Assembly (NCBI RefSeq): GCF_900104085.1
Contig: NZ_FNLD01000002.1
Location: 558,001-622,000, forward strand
Direction: 5' to 3'
Source: Pseudoxanthomonas sp. CF125
GTDB taxonomy: Bacteria > Pseudomonadota > Gammaproteobacteria > Xanthomonadales > Xanthomonadaceae
Length of the DNA: 64,000 nt
Part shown: piece by piece, positions 1 through 9,510 of the stretch
Layout: each line of letters begins with the position of its first letter
Numbering within the stretch: the stretch's first letter is position 1
Made by a program: the position numbers and the translations under genes
The notes under the pieces: generated by a model
Told to the model about the DNA's origin: nothing
The model's input: only the letters and a program-made list of their open reading frames with translations
Database searches by the model: none

Positions 1-1
1 G

Positions 2-355
2 CTCCCCCTTGTGTTGTTGCCTCTGGTGATACTTACCGTGGCAGTCGGCTGGCTGGTCGCGGCACTGGGAGTCTTTCTGCGTGATATAGGCCAGTTCGTC
101 GGCGTGCTAGCGGCTGCCATGCTGTTCCTATCCTCGGCAATCGTGCCTGTGCAGTCCTTGCCCGAGCACTACAAATGGGTCTTTTATGCGAACCCGCTGA
201 CTTTGATCATCGATCAGGCGCGAGAGGTGGTCATCTGGGGAAGGCAGCCGAATTGGGCGTCCTTGGCAATCTACACGTGCGTGGCGCTGGTGTTTGCATG
301 GCTTTCCTATCAGCTCTTCCAAAAGCTGCGCAGAGGTTTTGCGGATGTTATCTAA
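2..355 (+). CDS. wzm: ABC-2 type polysaccharide export permease, C-terminal part (Wzm)
   Basis: This is the last ~117 codons of a gene whose start lies outside the window. The visible protein has three to four hydrophobic segments and the family's C-terminal pattern: a short amphipathic stretch with NPLTLIIDQAR, then a final membrane helix and a basic tail (KLRRGF). Wzm forms the inner-membrane channel that moves completed undecaprenyl-linked O-polysaccharide to the periplasm. The wzt gene starts inside its last codons (11-bp overlap), so the two are translationally coupled. Substrate specificity cannot be read from this fragment. Confidence 0.88.
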   Translation, partial: LPLVLLPLVILTVAVGWLVAALGVFLRDIGQFVGVLAAAMLFLSSAIVPVQSLPEHYKWVFYANPLTLIIDQAREVVIWGRQPNWASLAIYTCVALVFAWLSYQLFQKLRRGFADVI

Positions 356-1730
356 AGTGAGCAGAGCGAACGGCGTGTCGCCCGATATCAGGCCGGTCAT
401 TTCGGTCGAAGGCTTGGGCAAGTGCTACCGAATGTATGAAAAACCGTCTCATCGCCTTTGGCAGGGCCTCACCGGTCGTGGAGGGTTCCATAAGGATTTC
501 TGGGCGCTGCGCGGAGTCGATGTGCAGATCATGCGAGGCGAAACGTTCGGCGTGATCGGGAAAAACGGCTCGGGAAAATCGACTTTCTTACAAATGGTCG
601 CCGGTACCTTGACGCCGACAGAAGGCTCGCTCAAGGTCGTTGGTCGCGTGGCAGCGTTGTTGGAGTTGGGAAGCGGTTTCAATCCAGAGTTCACCGGTCG
701 CGAGAACGTCTACCTGAATGCCACGATTCTGGGGCTTGCGCGCAGCGAGATCGATGCGCGCATGCATAGCATCCTGGAGTTCGCCGATATCGGCGAGTTC
801 ATCGACCAGCCAGTGCGCAGCTACTCCAGCGGCATGACGGTGCGCTTGGCTTTCGCGGTGATCGTGCACGTAGATGCGGACATCCTGATCATCGACGAAG
901 CCTTGTCGGTAGGCGACGCGTTCTTTTCGCAGAAATGCATGCGCTTCCTCCGGGATTTCCAGAAGACCGGCACGCTACTGTTCGTAAGCCACGATGCAGC
1001 GGCGGTAACCAATCTGTGTTCCCGGGCAATCTGGTTGGAGGGCGGTACCGTGCGGATGATGGGTCCCGCACAGGCGGTGGTCGAGCGTTACATGGCCCAG
1101 CAGCATGCTGCCAGCCGCAATGCCCTGGCCGGTGAAACCGTGGTCGTTGAAGAGAAGCTGCCGTTGCATCTGCAGGCGCGTGAAGCGACGGATTTCCGCA
1201 AGCAGGATTTCGAGAATTCCGGAGTAACGAATCGAATAAGCCTATTCGAATTCGACCCGGACAATACCGGTGCCCAATTCGGGGCCGGACTAGCCAAGAT
1301 CGTAGGCGTGGCGTTCCTCGATGAGCAATCCGTGCCGTTGAAACTGACCGCCGGCGGCGAACTCGCGCGCCTTCGCATTACTTTCCGGCTGCTGGCGGAC
1401 CTGGACGATCTTATTGCCGGGTTCTACGTAAAGGATCGGTTGGGGCAACGCCTGTTTGGAGACAATACCCATTTCTCCCATCTGCACGCGCCTATTTCGG
1501 GACGCCAGGGGGATGTTTTCCATGCCGAGTTCAAGTTCCGCCTGCCGTTGATGCCGCAAGGCTCCTACATGATCGACGCAGCAATCGCTTCCGGTAGTCA
1601 GGACGATCATACGCAGCAACATTGGATCCACGACGCGGTGGAATTCAAAGCGATCGACAAGACCATGAGGTTCGGTCTGGTTGGAATCCCGATGCTCGGC
1701 ATCGAAGTTTCCAAGGACAGCAGCGGATGA
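345..1730 (+). CDS. wzt: Polysaccharide ABC transporter ATPase with C-terminal glycan-binding domain (Wzt)
   Basis: A 461-residue cytoplasmic ATPase that powers O-polysaccharide export with Wzm. It shows Walker [10 protein letters not shown] (about residues 72-80), signature SYSSGM (about 159-164), Walker B DILIIDEA (about 181-188) and H-loop VSHD. After the nucleotide-binding domain, about 160 residues (300-461) form an extra beta-rich domain. In the E. coli O8/O9a Wzt proteins this domain recognises a capped, finished chain before export. The ATG at 345 is chosen because AGAGG lies 8 bp upstream and it overlaps the wzm stop; in-frame alternatives exist at 294 and 357. It ends in an ATGA overlap with the next gene. 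Confidence 0.92.
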   Translation: MLSKVSRANGVSPDIRPVISVEGLGKCYRMYEKPSHRLWQGLTGRGGFHKDFWALRGVDVQIMRGETFGVIGKNGSGKSTFLQMVAGTLTPTEGSLKVVGRVAALLELGSGFNPEFTGRENVYLNATILGLARSEIDARMHSILEFADIGEFIDQPVRSYSSGMTVRLAFAVIVHVDADILIIDEALSVGDAFFSQKCMRFLRDFQKTGTLLFVSHDAAAVTNLCSRAIWLEGGTVRMMGPAQAVVERYMAQQHAASRNALAGETVVVEEKLPLHLQAREATDFRKQDFENSGVTNRISLFEFDPDNTGAQFGAGLAKIVGVAFLDEQSVPLKLTAGGELARLRITFRLLADLDDLIAGFYVKDRLGQRLFGDNTHFSHLHAPISGRQGDVFHAEFKFRLPLMPQGSYMIDAAIASGSQDDHTQQHWIHDAVEFKAIDKTMRFGLVGIPMLGIEVSKDSSG

Positions 1731-4700
1731 AGTTCACTGGCGAACGATTCCTTCCGACCGAGACGGGAGAACTGCGCTACGAGCACCTTCACCGCTATGC
1801 GTGGTGTTCACGGCTGGTCGAGGGACTCGATGTGCTGGACATGGCCAGTGGCGAAGGCTACGGCAGCGCCATGCTAGCGCGGACCGCGCGCAGCGTTATC
1901 GGCGTAGACGTGTCGCATGAAGCTATTGGCCATGCCGCCGAAGCTTATCAGGACGTCAAGAATCTCAGTTTCGTGTGCGGGGACGCCACCGATATCCCGC
2001 TGCCTGATTCCAGTGTCGATGTGGTGGTGTCATTCGAAACCATTGAACATCTGTTTGGGCAGGAGGAAATGATCCTGGGTATTCGTCGTGTTCTCCGGCC
2101 CGGCGGTTTTCTGGTGATTTCGTCGCCCAACAAGAAAGTCTACTCAGAGCAGTCGGGTCATCACAACGAGTTCCATGTGAAGGAGCTCTATTTCGAAGAG
2201 TTGAACCAGCTACTGGTCCGGCACTTCGACAAGGTCACCTATTTCGGGCATCGGCTGGCTGTCGGTTCGACTATCGTCCCCTTGCAAGGAACGGAAGACT
2301 TGGATCAGTTTTCCGCTTTTACTGATGGTGCCGCCGGGGTCGAGAACCGAGTCGTCTCCATGCAGGAGCCTGTCTACTACATAGCAGTGGCCACTGTAGA
2401 CGAGCATGTCGATGTAGATGCGCGACCATCCATTTTCTACTCCGAATCTGAAGACCTCTACCAGCGCCATCGGGAAATCGCACGCTGGGCGCAAACTCAG
2501 GACGAGGAAGTAAAGCGCGTAGGTAAATTGCTGCAAGACGAGCAGTCCAGGCACGAGACGTCGCAGCAGTGGGCGAGGTCGGTTGAGAAAGAGCTGCAGG
2601 AGGCCCGCGAAACCCTGGGCGCGCTGGTCAAGGAGTTCGAGGAGCGAACCGCTTGGGCCAATGCGCTAAGCCGGGAAGTAATGGATGGGCGCGCGGCTCT
2701 AGCCAAGATCAGTAGCGAGTTTGAGGAAAGGTCCGTTTGGGCCCTTCAGCTGGATCGGGAATTGAAACTGTTGCAAGTCGCGCACCAGCATATTGAATCA
2801 GAACGCGCGGAGGCGATGGCGGCCGTCAAGGCTCTAGAAGCCGAGCTGGGGTCGGCTCTTGAAACGCAGGAACAAATCGTGCACAACCACAAACTGTTGG
2901 AAGAACGGGCAAGCATGGAGCAGGCAAGCAATTCCGCGATAGTGAGCCACTTGACCGAAGACCTTGAACGCTTGCGTAAGACCAACGCCGATCATAGAGC
3001 CGAGCTGGAACGCATACGAAACTCCCGATCCTGGCGGTTGACCAGCCCCGTGCGGCTGCTCGGCAGAATTCTGAGAGGTGAGTGGGCGGTCGTTGCCGAG
3101 TCGCTTCGCGGTAGCCGTCTTGCGACCGTATCGTGGCTTGCGCCCGTACGTGGGCCCATCAAGAGATGGCTGATGCGGAAGACTGAATCGCCTCCAATGC
3201 CCTTCGAGAATATGTCGTTGGAGGCGGTGACCAATGATCGGGACTTGGCAATCAGTGGCCTGAAGTTCGAACAGATGGCCAACCCGGCGATCTCCATCAT
3301 CATTCCGACGTACGGCAGCCTTGATTTCACGGTCGCCTGCCTGAAGTCAATCGTGATGCATTCGCCACGCGCAACTTATGAAGTAATAGTCGCCGAAGAC
3401 GCCTCGGGCGATAGTTCGATGGATGCATTGGCCAAGGTCGAGGGGCTTCGTTATACCGTTAACGAAACCAACCTCGGATTTCTCCGTTCCTGCAACAAGG
3501 CGGCAACACTGGCTCGCGGGGAATATCTGTACTTCCTGAACAACGATACGGAAGTGACAGCCGGGTGGCTGGATGCGCTGCTGGAGGTTTTCGCCACGCA
3601 CGCTGATGCGGGATTGGTCGGCTCCAAACTTGTTTACCCGGACGGGCGCCTGCAGGAAGCGGGCGGCATTCTTTGGAAAGACGGCTCTGCTTGGAACTAT
3701 GGCCGCCTGCAGGATCCGGCGAGCCACGAATTCAATTATGTGCGGTCCGTCGATTACTGCTCCGGCGCAAGCATCCTGATCAAGACGGTTGACTTTGTCG
3801 CGCTCGGTGGCTTTGACGAGCACTTCGCGCCTGCATATTGCGAAGATTCCGACCTGGCTTTCCGTTTGATGGCGCAGGGAAAGAAGGCGTACTACACGCC
3901 GTTCTCCATCGTCATTCATCACGAAGGCATTTCGCACGGAACCGACACCGGTAGCGGAATCAAGGCCTACCAGGTCGTCAACCAGCAGAAGTTCCTGGCT
4001 CGCTGGGGAAACCAGCTGAGCCGCCATTTCGACAATGGCACCAATGTGTTCTTGGCCCGGGACAGAGCCTGGGACCGAAAAGTAGCGCTTGTCGTCGACC
4101 ACTACGCACCGCAGCCGGATCGCGACGCCGGGTCTCGCACCATGATGGCCTTCATCGATTCGTTGCTGGCTATGGGATGGCTGGTCAAATTCTGGCCGGA
4201 CAACCTCTGGTATGACGGCACCTATATTCCAGTGCTGCAAAAGAAGGGAGTGGAAGTAATCTACGGCGAAAAGTGGTACGGCGGCTTCGGGCGCTATTTA
4301 GAAGAATGCGGCAACCAGTTCGATGCCGTTCTCTTGTCGCGACCGCATATTTCCCTACCGTACCTCCAGGCGTTGAAGAAGTATCCATCTATCAACACCG
4401 TTTACTACGGGCATGACCTGCATTTTCGGAGGCTGGCGCGGGAGTCTGCCGTTACCGGCAACGGGGCGAATGGCACCGAAGGCCTTCGCATGGAAGAGCT
4501 CGAGCGACGTATCTGGCTTGAGTCGGACTTGGTGCTCTATCCTTCGCAGGAAGAGGCCGATGACGTTGAACAGACCCAGCCCGGGACCAACGTTCGCGCC
4601 ATCACGCCCTATGCGTTCGAATATTTCAACGAACACGCCGTCGTCGATTCTCGCGAAGGCATTCTTTTCGTCGCCGGTTTTGGCCATCCGCCCAACGTGG

Positions 4701-5185
4701 ACGCCGCGTTTTGGCTGGTGAATGAAATCATGCCTGAGGTATGGAAGGCCTTCCCCGGCGTGCAGCTGACGTTGGTTGGCGCCAATCCGACGCCGGAAGT
4801 TCGCGCGATGGAAGGAGCGCGGGTCTTGGTCACTGGATATGTGGACGATGCCACCTTGGCGCGACACTACCTGCAAGCCCGAGTTGCGGTGGTTCCGCTG
4901 CGGTACGGCGCTGGAATAAAAAGCAAAGTGGTCGAAGCCTTGCAGCAAGGCATCCCGCTAGTCACCACTCCCACGGGCGCCCAAGGTTTGCCCGGGATAG
5001 ATGGCATAAGCAGCATCGGCGAAGGAGCTGATGAAATGGCGACCGCGTTGGTAAGTTTGCTGAAGGACGACGAGCTGTGGATCCGCCAATCTCGCGCCGG
5101 GGCCAGCTATGCCAGGCAGAATTTCTCCAGCCAGGTAATGCGGCGACAACTCGCCCAGGCCATGGAAAGGAATCCGTCGCCATGA
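1727..5185 (+). CDS. Multidomain SAM methyltransferase / coiled coil / GT2 / GT-B glycosyltransferase
   Basis: A 1152-residue protein starting at the ATGA overlap with wzt. Residues 1-230 are a class I SAM methyltransferase (motif [13 protein letters not shown] at about 36-47). Residues about 250-440 are rich in Glu, Arg, Leu and Ala with heptad character and no Pro, a probable long coiled coil. Residues about 519-770 are a family 2 glycosyltransferase (SIIIPTYGS, then [13 protein letters not shown] near 602-614 as the DxD-like site). Residues about 784-1140 are a GT-B family 4-like transferase ([13 protein letters not shown] near 983; [12 protein letters not shown] near 1060). It probably builds, and perhaps terminates, the exported glycan. 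The MT-plus-coiled-coil arrangement recalls the WbdD ruler of E. coli O9a. The sugars transferred cannot be deduced. Confidence 0.87.
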   Translation: MKFTGERFLPTETGELRYEHLHRYAWCSRLVEGLDVLDMASGEGYGSAMLARTARSVIGVDVSHEAIGHAAEAYQDVKNLSFVCGDATDIPLPDSSVDVVVSFETIEHLFGQEEMILGIRRVLRPGGFLVISSPNKKVYSEQSGHHNEFHVKELYFEELNQLLVRHFDKVTYFGHRLAVGSTIVPLQGTEDLDQFSAFTDGAAGVENRVVSMQEPVYYIAVATVDEHVDVDARPSIFYSESEDLYQRHREIARWAQTQDEEVKRVGKLLQDEQSRHETSQQWARSVEKELQEARETLGALVKEFEERTAWANALSREVMDGRAALAKISSEFEERSVWALQLDRELKLLQVAHQHIESERAEAMAAVKALEAELGSALETQEQIVHNHKLLEERASMEQASNSAIVSHLTEDLERLRKTNADHRAELERIRNSRSWRLTSPVRLLGRILRGEWAVVAESLRGSRLATVSWLAPVRGPIKRWLMRKTESPPMPFENMSLEAVTNDRDLAISGLKFEQMANPAISIIIPTYGSLDFTVACLKSIVMHSPRATYEVIVAEDASGDSSMDALAKVEGLRYTVNETNLGFLRSCNKAATLARGEYLYFLNNDTEVTAGWLDALLEVFATHADAGLVGSKLVYPDGRLQEAGGILWKDGSAWNYGRLQDPASHEFNYVRSVDYCSGASILIKTVDFVALGGFDEHFAPAYCEDSDLAFRLMAQGKKAYYTPFSIVIHHEGISHGTDTGSGIKAYQVVNQQKFLARWGNQLSRHFDNGTNVFLARDRAWDRKVALVVDHYAPQPDRDAGSRTMMAFIDSLLAMGWLVKFWPDNLWYDGTYIPVLQKKGVEVIYGEKWYGGFGRYLEECGNQFDAVLLSRPHISLPYLQALKKYPSINTVYYGHDLHFRRLARESAVTGNGANGTEGLRMEELERRIWLESDLVLYPSQEEADDVEQTQPGTNVRAITPYAFEYFNEHAVVDSREGILFVAGFGHPPNVDAAFWLVNEIMPEVWKAFPGVQLTLVGANPTPEVRAMEGARVLVTGYVDDATLARHYLQARVAVVPLRYGAGIKSKVVEALQQGIPLVTTPTGAQGLPGIDGISSIGEGADEMATALVSLLKDDELWIRQSRAGASYARQNFSSQVMRRQLAQAMERNPSP

Positions 5186-6210
5186 TCGTCAGGTCGCGTG
5201 CGCCGTTACGTCTGGGCTTGGCCGGCGGAGGGACCGATGTATCCCCGTTTAGCGACAAGCATGGCGGATACGTCATGAATGTGGCGATCGATAAGTACGC
5301 GTACGCGACGATCGATCATTCTCCCAATGGCCTGGCCCAGTTCCATGCCCTTGATGCGGGGACAATGGAGCAGTTCATTCCTTCGGAAGTGGACTTGGCT
5401 GCCGGACCGCTGCAGCTCATGAAAGGCGTGTACCGGCGCATCTGCGAGCGACACTTGAACGGAGAATATCCCCCCATACGGGTGCGGGCTTATTCCGACG
5501 CACCTCCCGGTTCGGGCCTGGGATCTTCTTCGACGATGGTGGTGGCGCTGGTGACCGCCTTTGCCGAGTACTTCGGGCTGCCCTTCGGAGAGTATGAGGT
5601 CGCGCATCTGGCCTATGACATCGAACGCAAGGATCTTGGCCTGTCGGGCGGTAAGCAAGACCAGTACGCGGCCGCCTTCGGTGGATTCAATTTCATGGAG
5701 TTCTACGCCGATGACCGTGTCATCGTGAACCCCTTGCGAATCAAGGACTGGATATGGGCCGAGCTTGAGGCCAGTCTGGTTCTGTACTTCACCGGCGTGT
5801 CGCGTTCGTCGGCAAAAATAATCGACGAACAATCGCGGAACATCCGCGACGGCAACGCCGGTTCGCTGGATGCCATGTTCAGGCTCAAGAACGAAGCCAC
5901 ACAAATGAAGGAAGCGCTGCTTAAAGGGGATTTCGGCAAGCTCGCATCGGTCATGCAGTCCGGCTGGCAGGCTAAGAAGCAAAGCGCGACCAGCATTACC
6001 AACCCGATGATCGACGAGCTTGAGCGCATGGCCAGCGAAAACGGCGCGCGCGCGACGAAGGTTTCGGGCGCTGGCGGCGGCGGCTTCATGATGTTCCTCT
6101 GCGACCCTGCGGACAGGGTCGATCTGACCCGCGCCCTTGCAGGGGCCGGAGGCAGCGTTTACGACACGCATTTCACCCCTCAGGGAGCCAGCGCATGGAA
6201 AATAGGATAG
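5182..6210 (+). CDS. hddA: D-glycero-alpha-D-manno-heptose-7-phosphate kinase
   Basis: A 342-residue GHMP-family kinase. The N terminus ([15 protein letters not shown]) and the ATP-binding [14 protein letters not shown] loop near residue 108 are characteristic of HddA, as is the glycine-rich AGGGGFMMF near the C terminus. It phosphorylates D-glycero-D-manno-heptose-7-phosphate at C1 on the way to GDP-heptose. The ATG at 5182 overlaps the previous stop as ATGA. The next three genes supply the other steps of the same pathway, which strongly supports the assignment over other GHMP sugar kinases. Confidence 0.9.
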   Translation: MIVRSRAPLRLGLAGGGTDVSPFSDKHGGYVMNVAIDKYAYATIDHSPNGLAQFHALDAGTMEQFIPSEVDLAAGPLQLMKGVYRRICERHLNGEYPPIRVRAYSDAPPGSGLGSSSTMVVALVTAFAEYFGLPFGEYEVAHLAYDIERKDLGLSGGKQDQYAAAFGGFNFMEFYADDRVIVNPLRIKDWIWAELEASLVLYFTGVSRSSAKIIDEQSRNIRDGNAGSLDAMFRLKNEATQMKEALLKGDFGKLASVMQSGWQAKKQSATSITNPMIDELERMASENGARATKVSGAGGGGFMMFLCDPADRVDLTRALAGAGGSVYDTHFTPQGASAWKIG

Positions 6211-6794
6211 AAGCCTACGTCAAGGCAGAGTTCGAGAAGACTCGCCAGAATTTCGAGCGCATGTCGCAGGACGGCGAGATGCTCGCGCAAGTCGGCGCGG
6301 CGCTCGAACTGTCGGTATCTGCGCTTCGGGCAGGAAAGAAGATCCTGTTTGCGGGTAACGGCGGAAGCGCCGCCGACGCCCAACATTGGGCGGGAGAGCT
6401 GGTCAGCCGTTTCTACTACGACCGGCCCGGATTGGCCGCAGTAGCGCTTACGACCGACACCAGCATCCTGACCGCCATCGGCAACGACTACGGTTACGAC
6501 TACGTTTTCGCCAGGCAGATCGAAGCGCTGGGCCAGGCTGGCGATATTTTCTACGCCATCTCGACATCGGGCCGCTCCAAGAACATCCTCCGCGCGATCA
6601 GTGCTGCGAAAGGGCTTGGAATGCGAGTCATAGGTTTCACGGGTGCCAGCGGCGGCGAGATGAACGCGCTCTGCGACGTCAATTTCCGGATTCCTTCTGA
6701 CGAAACACCACGCATCCAGGAAGGCCACGAGTTCCTCGGACATACGCTGTGCGCGCTGATCGAAGCCCAGATGCACCCGCAAGATGGCGTGTGA
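6195..6794 (+). CDS. gmhA: Sedoheptulose-7-phosphate isomerase (phosphoheptose isomerase)
   Basis: A 199-residue SIS-domain protein that converts sedoheptulose-7-phosphate to D-glycero-D-manno-heptose-7-phosphate, the first committed step of heptose synthesis. The phosphosugar-binding signature GNGGSAADAQHWAGEL lies near residues 54-69, followed by STSGRSKN and a histidine/glutamate-rich C-terminal part (RIQEGHEF) like the metal site of GmhA. It starts 16 bp inside hddA with GGGAG upstream. A core-LPS gmhA may exist elsewhere; this copy is probably dedicated to O-antigen heptose. Confidence 0.92.
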   Translation: MENRIEAYVKAEFEKTRQNFERMSQDGEMLAQVGAALELSVSALRAGKKILFAGNGGSAADAQHWAGELVSRFYYDRPGLAAVALTTDTSILTAIGNDYGYDYVFARQIEALGQAGDIFYAISTSGRSKNILRAISAAKGLGMRVIGFTGASGGEMNALCDVNFRIPSDETPRIQEGHEFLGHTLCALIEAQMHPQDGV

Positions 6795-7488
6795 AGAAGC
6801 CATCATATTGGCCGGTGGCAAAGGGATGCGCCTGCGCTCGGTCGTCAGCGACGTGCCCAAACCATTGGCAACGGTCGCGGGCCGTCCATTTCTCGCCTTC
6901 TTGCTGGACCATCTGGTAGGAGGGGGAATTCGCAGATGCATCCTCGCCACGGGCTATCTTTCGGAAAAGATCGAGCATGCGGTCGGCCAGGACTGGGCGG
7001 GAATGGAAATCGTGTACTCGGTTGAAGAGCAAGCCCTGGGAACCGGCGGTGCGGTAGCGCAAGCGGCCACGGCGTTGGCCGGAAAATCAGCGCATGTTTT
7101 GAACGGCGATACCTACCTCATGTACTCGCCGCTGGAGCTTGAAGCGCGGACGATCGCCGCGGGTACCGAAGCAGGCATCGCTTTAGCCAGCGTCGACGAC
7201 GTCGCACGCTATGGTGCCGTTATCGTCAGAGATGCGAGGGTGGAAGTGTTCCAGGAGAAAGGTGCTACTGGACCGGGCCTGATCAACGCCGGAAGCTACT
7301 TCCTCACCGAAGCAGCGTTGTCCGATCTGAAGCGGCATCGCGCGCCGTTCTCGCTTGAAACGGACATCCTCGCGCCGCTTGCACAAAGGCGTCAGATCGT
7401 AGCCTTCGATCGCACGGAGGGCTTCATTGATATCGGCGTTCCCGATGACTATGCTCGCGCGCAAGAGCAGTTCCGGGCCTTGCCATGA
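6784..7488 (+). CDS. hddC: D-glycero-alpha-D-manno-heptose-1-phosphate guanylyltransferase
   Basis: A 234-residue nucleotidyltransferase with the canonical N terminus ILAGGKGMRLRSVVSDVPKP (residues 8-27) and a following GRPFL motif. In this cluster it should activate heptose-1-phosphate with GTP to GDP-D-glycero-D-manno-heptose. It overlaps gmhA by 11 bp and meets gmhB at an ATGA overlap, so the whole heptose block is one translationally coupled unit. Sequence alone would also fit a generic mannose-1-phosphate guanylyltransferase-like enzyme; the context decides. Confidence 0.88.
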   Translation: MACEEAIILAGGKGMRLRSVVSDVPKPLATVAGRPFLAFLLDHLVGGGIRRCILATGYLSEKIEHAVGQDWAGMEIVYSVEEQALGTGGAVAQAATALAGKSAHVLNGDTYLMYSPLELEARTIAAGTEAGIALASVDDVARYGAVIVRDARVEVFQEKGATGPGLINAGSYFLTEAALSDLKRHRAPFSLETDILAPLAQRRQIVAFDRTEGFIDIGVPDDYARAQEQFRALP

Positions 7489-8108
7489 ATGCGGTAGCGT
7501 CCAGATACTTCGAAGATGTCGGCGCGGCGCTTACCCTAGTCAACCAGCCAGCACCGAGACGGGCCCTGTTCCTGGATAGGGACGGAGTGATCAACGTTGA
7601 TCACGCCTATGTGCACACCGTAGAACGGACCGAATGGCTGCCCGGCATTTTCGATCTTTGCGAGACTGCGGCTGGGCAGGGGCTGCTGCTGGTGGTAGTG
7701 ACCAACCAAGCGGGTATCGCCAGAGGGCTATACAGCGAAGCGGATTTCATCGCTTACACGCGTTGGATGCATGAGGAGTTCCAGCGACACGGAGTTTCCC
7801 TCCTTGCGACGTATTACTGCCCACACCATCCCGATGCTGGGTTGGGGCCTTACCTAGTGCGATGCGATTGCAGAAAACCGGCTCCTGGCATGATCCTGGA
7901 GGCCGCGCAAAGATATGGCATCATTCTTTCCGAATCATGGCTCATTGGAAACAGTAGGAGCGACATTGCCGCTGGCGTGACGGCAGGGGTAGGGCAAACG
8001 GTACTGCTAAGCGCCGCCGACGAAGGCGGCGGCATGGAGCCCGGGTCTTGCCACGCCCGTACTCTTGAGGAAGCACGGCAGATTATCGACAGAAGCGTCA
8101 GCCAGTAG
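7485..8108 (+). CDS. gmhB: D-glycero-D-manno-heptose-1,7-bisphosphate 7-phosphatase
   Basis: A 207-residue HAD-family phosphatase. HAD motif I FLDRDGVIN is at about residues 28-36, motif II is VVTNQAGIARG, and the GmhB zinc site is visible as CPHHPD followed by CDCRKP. It removes the C7 phosphate of heptose-1,7-bisphosphate before HddC acts. One oddity is motif IV: it reads LIGNSRSD where the E. coli enzyme has MVGDKLED, so the first metal-ligand aspartate is asparagine. All other motifs are intact. It forms an ATGA overlap with hddC. Confidence 0.88.
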   Translation: MNAVASRYFEDVGAALTLVNQPAPRRALFLDRDGVINVDHAYVHTVERTEWLPGIFDLCETAAGQGLLLVVVTNQAGIARGLYSEADFIAYTRWMHEEFQRHGVSLLATYYCPHHPDAGLGPYLVRCDCRKPAPGMILEAAQRYGIILSESWLIGNSRSDIAAGVTAGVGQTVLLSAADEGGGMEPGSCHARTLEEARQIIDRSVSQ

Positions 8109-8127
8109 CGGACCAAGGAGAGGAGTC

Positions 8128-8979
8128 TTGAATAGCAAGCTTTGTCCACTGTGCCAATCGCGCGCCGCGCAGTTTTCGGTGGTGCAGGAAGTGATGTACT
8201 TGGAATGCCGCAAGTGCGATTTTATATTCGCCGACCCCGACTTGTTGGAGAAAGTCGATGCCGGCGCCCCGCTTCGCCAGTATGACGAAGCCTATTGGTT
8301 AGCCGAACTGGCCTCTGCGCGCGAGCGTTCCTATGGCTCGTCGCTCGCGCGTTTGGCAGAGGCGGTTCTGTACTGTCGCGTCCCAATCAACAAAGTGATC
8401 GATATAGGCACCGGGCCGGGCTATCTGCTCGATGCCATTGCGGCGCACCTGCCTTCCAAAGCCTGGCATTTTTATGGCGTCGAGAAGTTTCCACCAGAGC
8501 CCGGTTTCCGCAGCGAGAGCCCCAACTATCGCTGTGCCGATCTGGCTGACCTCTCCGAGAAGTTCGAATGCGGCGTTTGTATTGAAGTCCTTGAGCATCT
8601 GACGCCCCGCATGGCTGAAGGCTTGGCGGATGCGATGCGCAATGTGGCAGTCGAGGGTTCTTTGTTCCTTTTTAATACCGGGCTCACGCAGTACGTGCGT
8701 AAGGAGGATCCCGGCTACTTGGACCCATACGGGCGCGGGCACATCACTTGCTGGTCGGTTACGGCAGCGCGACGGATATTCGAGCCTCGCGGGTTCCGGG
8801 TCCATCCATTGCGTGGAAAGGCTTGGGCTTTCGTCCTGGAATTCGGTAGTACGGTAACGCCGGGTATCCTTGAGGACCGCATCTGGACCGCGCCGGTATG
8901 CAATCAGCAACTGCTGCAGGACGCGTCCATGGGGACGTTGCTCTATATTCTTGGACGCGAGAGCGCCCGTGCTTACTGA
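8128..8979 (+). CDS. Zinc-ribbon class I SAM-dependent methyltransferase
   Basis: A 283-residue protein read from a TTG start at 8128, preceded by overlapping AGGAG/GAGG motifs. A longer in-frame ATG start (8065) would lie inside gmhB and lacks such a site. The N terminus has CPLC and CRKC pairs (a zinc ribbon), followed by a methyltransferase fold (VIDIGTGPGYLLDAI, then CIEVLEHL). This arrangement is common in sugar C- or O-methyltransferases of polysaccharide clusters. Its position after the GDP-heptose genes suggests it modifies the heptose or the chain, but the target atom is unknown. Confidence 0.8.
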   Translation: MNSKLCPLCQSRAAQFSVVQEVMYLECRKCDFIFADPDLLEKVDAGAPLRQYDEAYWLAELASARERSYGSSLARLAEAVLYCRVPINKVIDIGTGPGYLLDAIAAHLPSKAWHFYGVEKFPPEPGFRSESPNYRCADLADLSEKFECGVCIEVLEHLTPRMAEGLADAMRNVAVEGSLFLFNTGLTQYVRKEDPGYLDPYGRGHITCWSVTAARRIFEPRGFRVHPLRGKAWAFVLEFGSTVTPGILEDRIWTAPVCNQQLLQDASMGTLLYILGRESARAY

Positions 8980-9066
8980 ACCGCGCGAACCCGCTTAGCC
9001 GAGCGCCTCGCTTATTATTCTCGCTGCCGCACCCATTGATTGCGATCATTCGCTAAAGGAGGTCAT

Positions 9067-9510
9067 ATGAACCACAAGATTATGCCGTTGACTCTGTTGG
9101 TAGCTCTGGCGTTGGCTGGATGCAATGGCGATAAACCAGCGCCTCCGGCAGCCGGGCACGAGACTGCCCCGGCTTCCGCGCCCTTGACGCGGGAGCGCAA
9201 GGTTCCGGAGTCGCTGTCGGATCCGTCGCACGCGCTTACGCTGCGTCCGGGCGCAATTGATCGTTGCACCGCTACCGATGGATTCATTGCCGTCGAAGTT
9301 TCATGGGACGCCACAGGCGCAAAAACCGAAGGGGTGCACGTTTTCCTGCAGAACGTGGGCGAAGAGCGCAGGCTCTGGAGTTCTGCGGGCGCTATCGGCA
9401 AAGACACGACGGGCAAGTGGATGCACGAAGGCGCGACAGTGATCCTGGTAAATGCCAGCAACGATCAAGAGCTGGCGCGTGTGCAACTGAAGGACGTCCC
9501 TTGTGATTGA
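9067..9510 (+). CDS. Small lipoprotein of O-antigen locus (paralogue of the one at 16.5 kb)
   Basis: A 147-residue protein with a strong Shine-Dalgarno (AAGGAGG) just upstream of the ATG. The signal peptide ends in the lipobox LALAGC, followed by a Pro/Ala-rich linker. The remaining ~90 residues form a small domain with two cysteines, an EVSWDATG segment and TGKWMHEGA. The same pattern recurs in the lipoprotein at 16513-16920 on the opposite strand. I do not recognise a named family. Expected location is periplasmic, lipid-anchored. It overlaps the following membrane-protein gene by 8 bp, suggesting that the two products work together. Confidence 0.78.
   Translation: MNHKIMPLTLLVALALAGCNGDKPAPPAAGHETAPASAPLTRERKVPESLSDPSHALTLRPGAIDRCTATDGFIAVEVSWDATGAKTEGVHVFLQNVGEERRLWSSAGAIGKDTTGKWMHEGATVILVNASNDQELARVQLKDVPCD

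Noticed and set aside
8065..8128. Longer start for the zinc-ribbon methyltransferase inside gmhB
   Set aside because: The upstream ATG has no ribosome site and adds a non-conserved stretch; the TTG at 8128 has strong AGGAG motifs directly before the zinc-ribbon segment.
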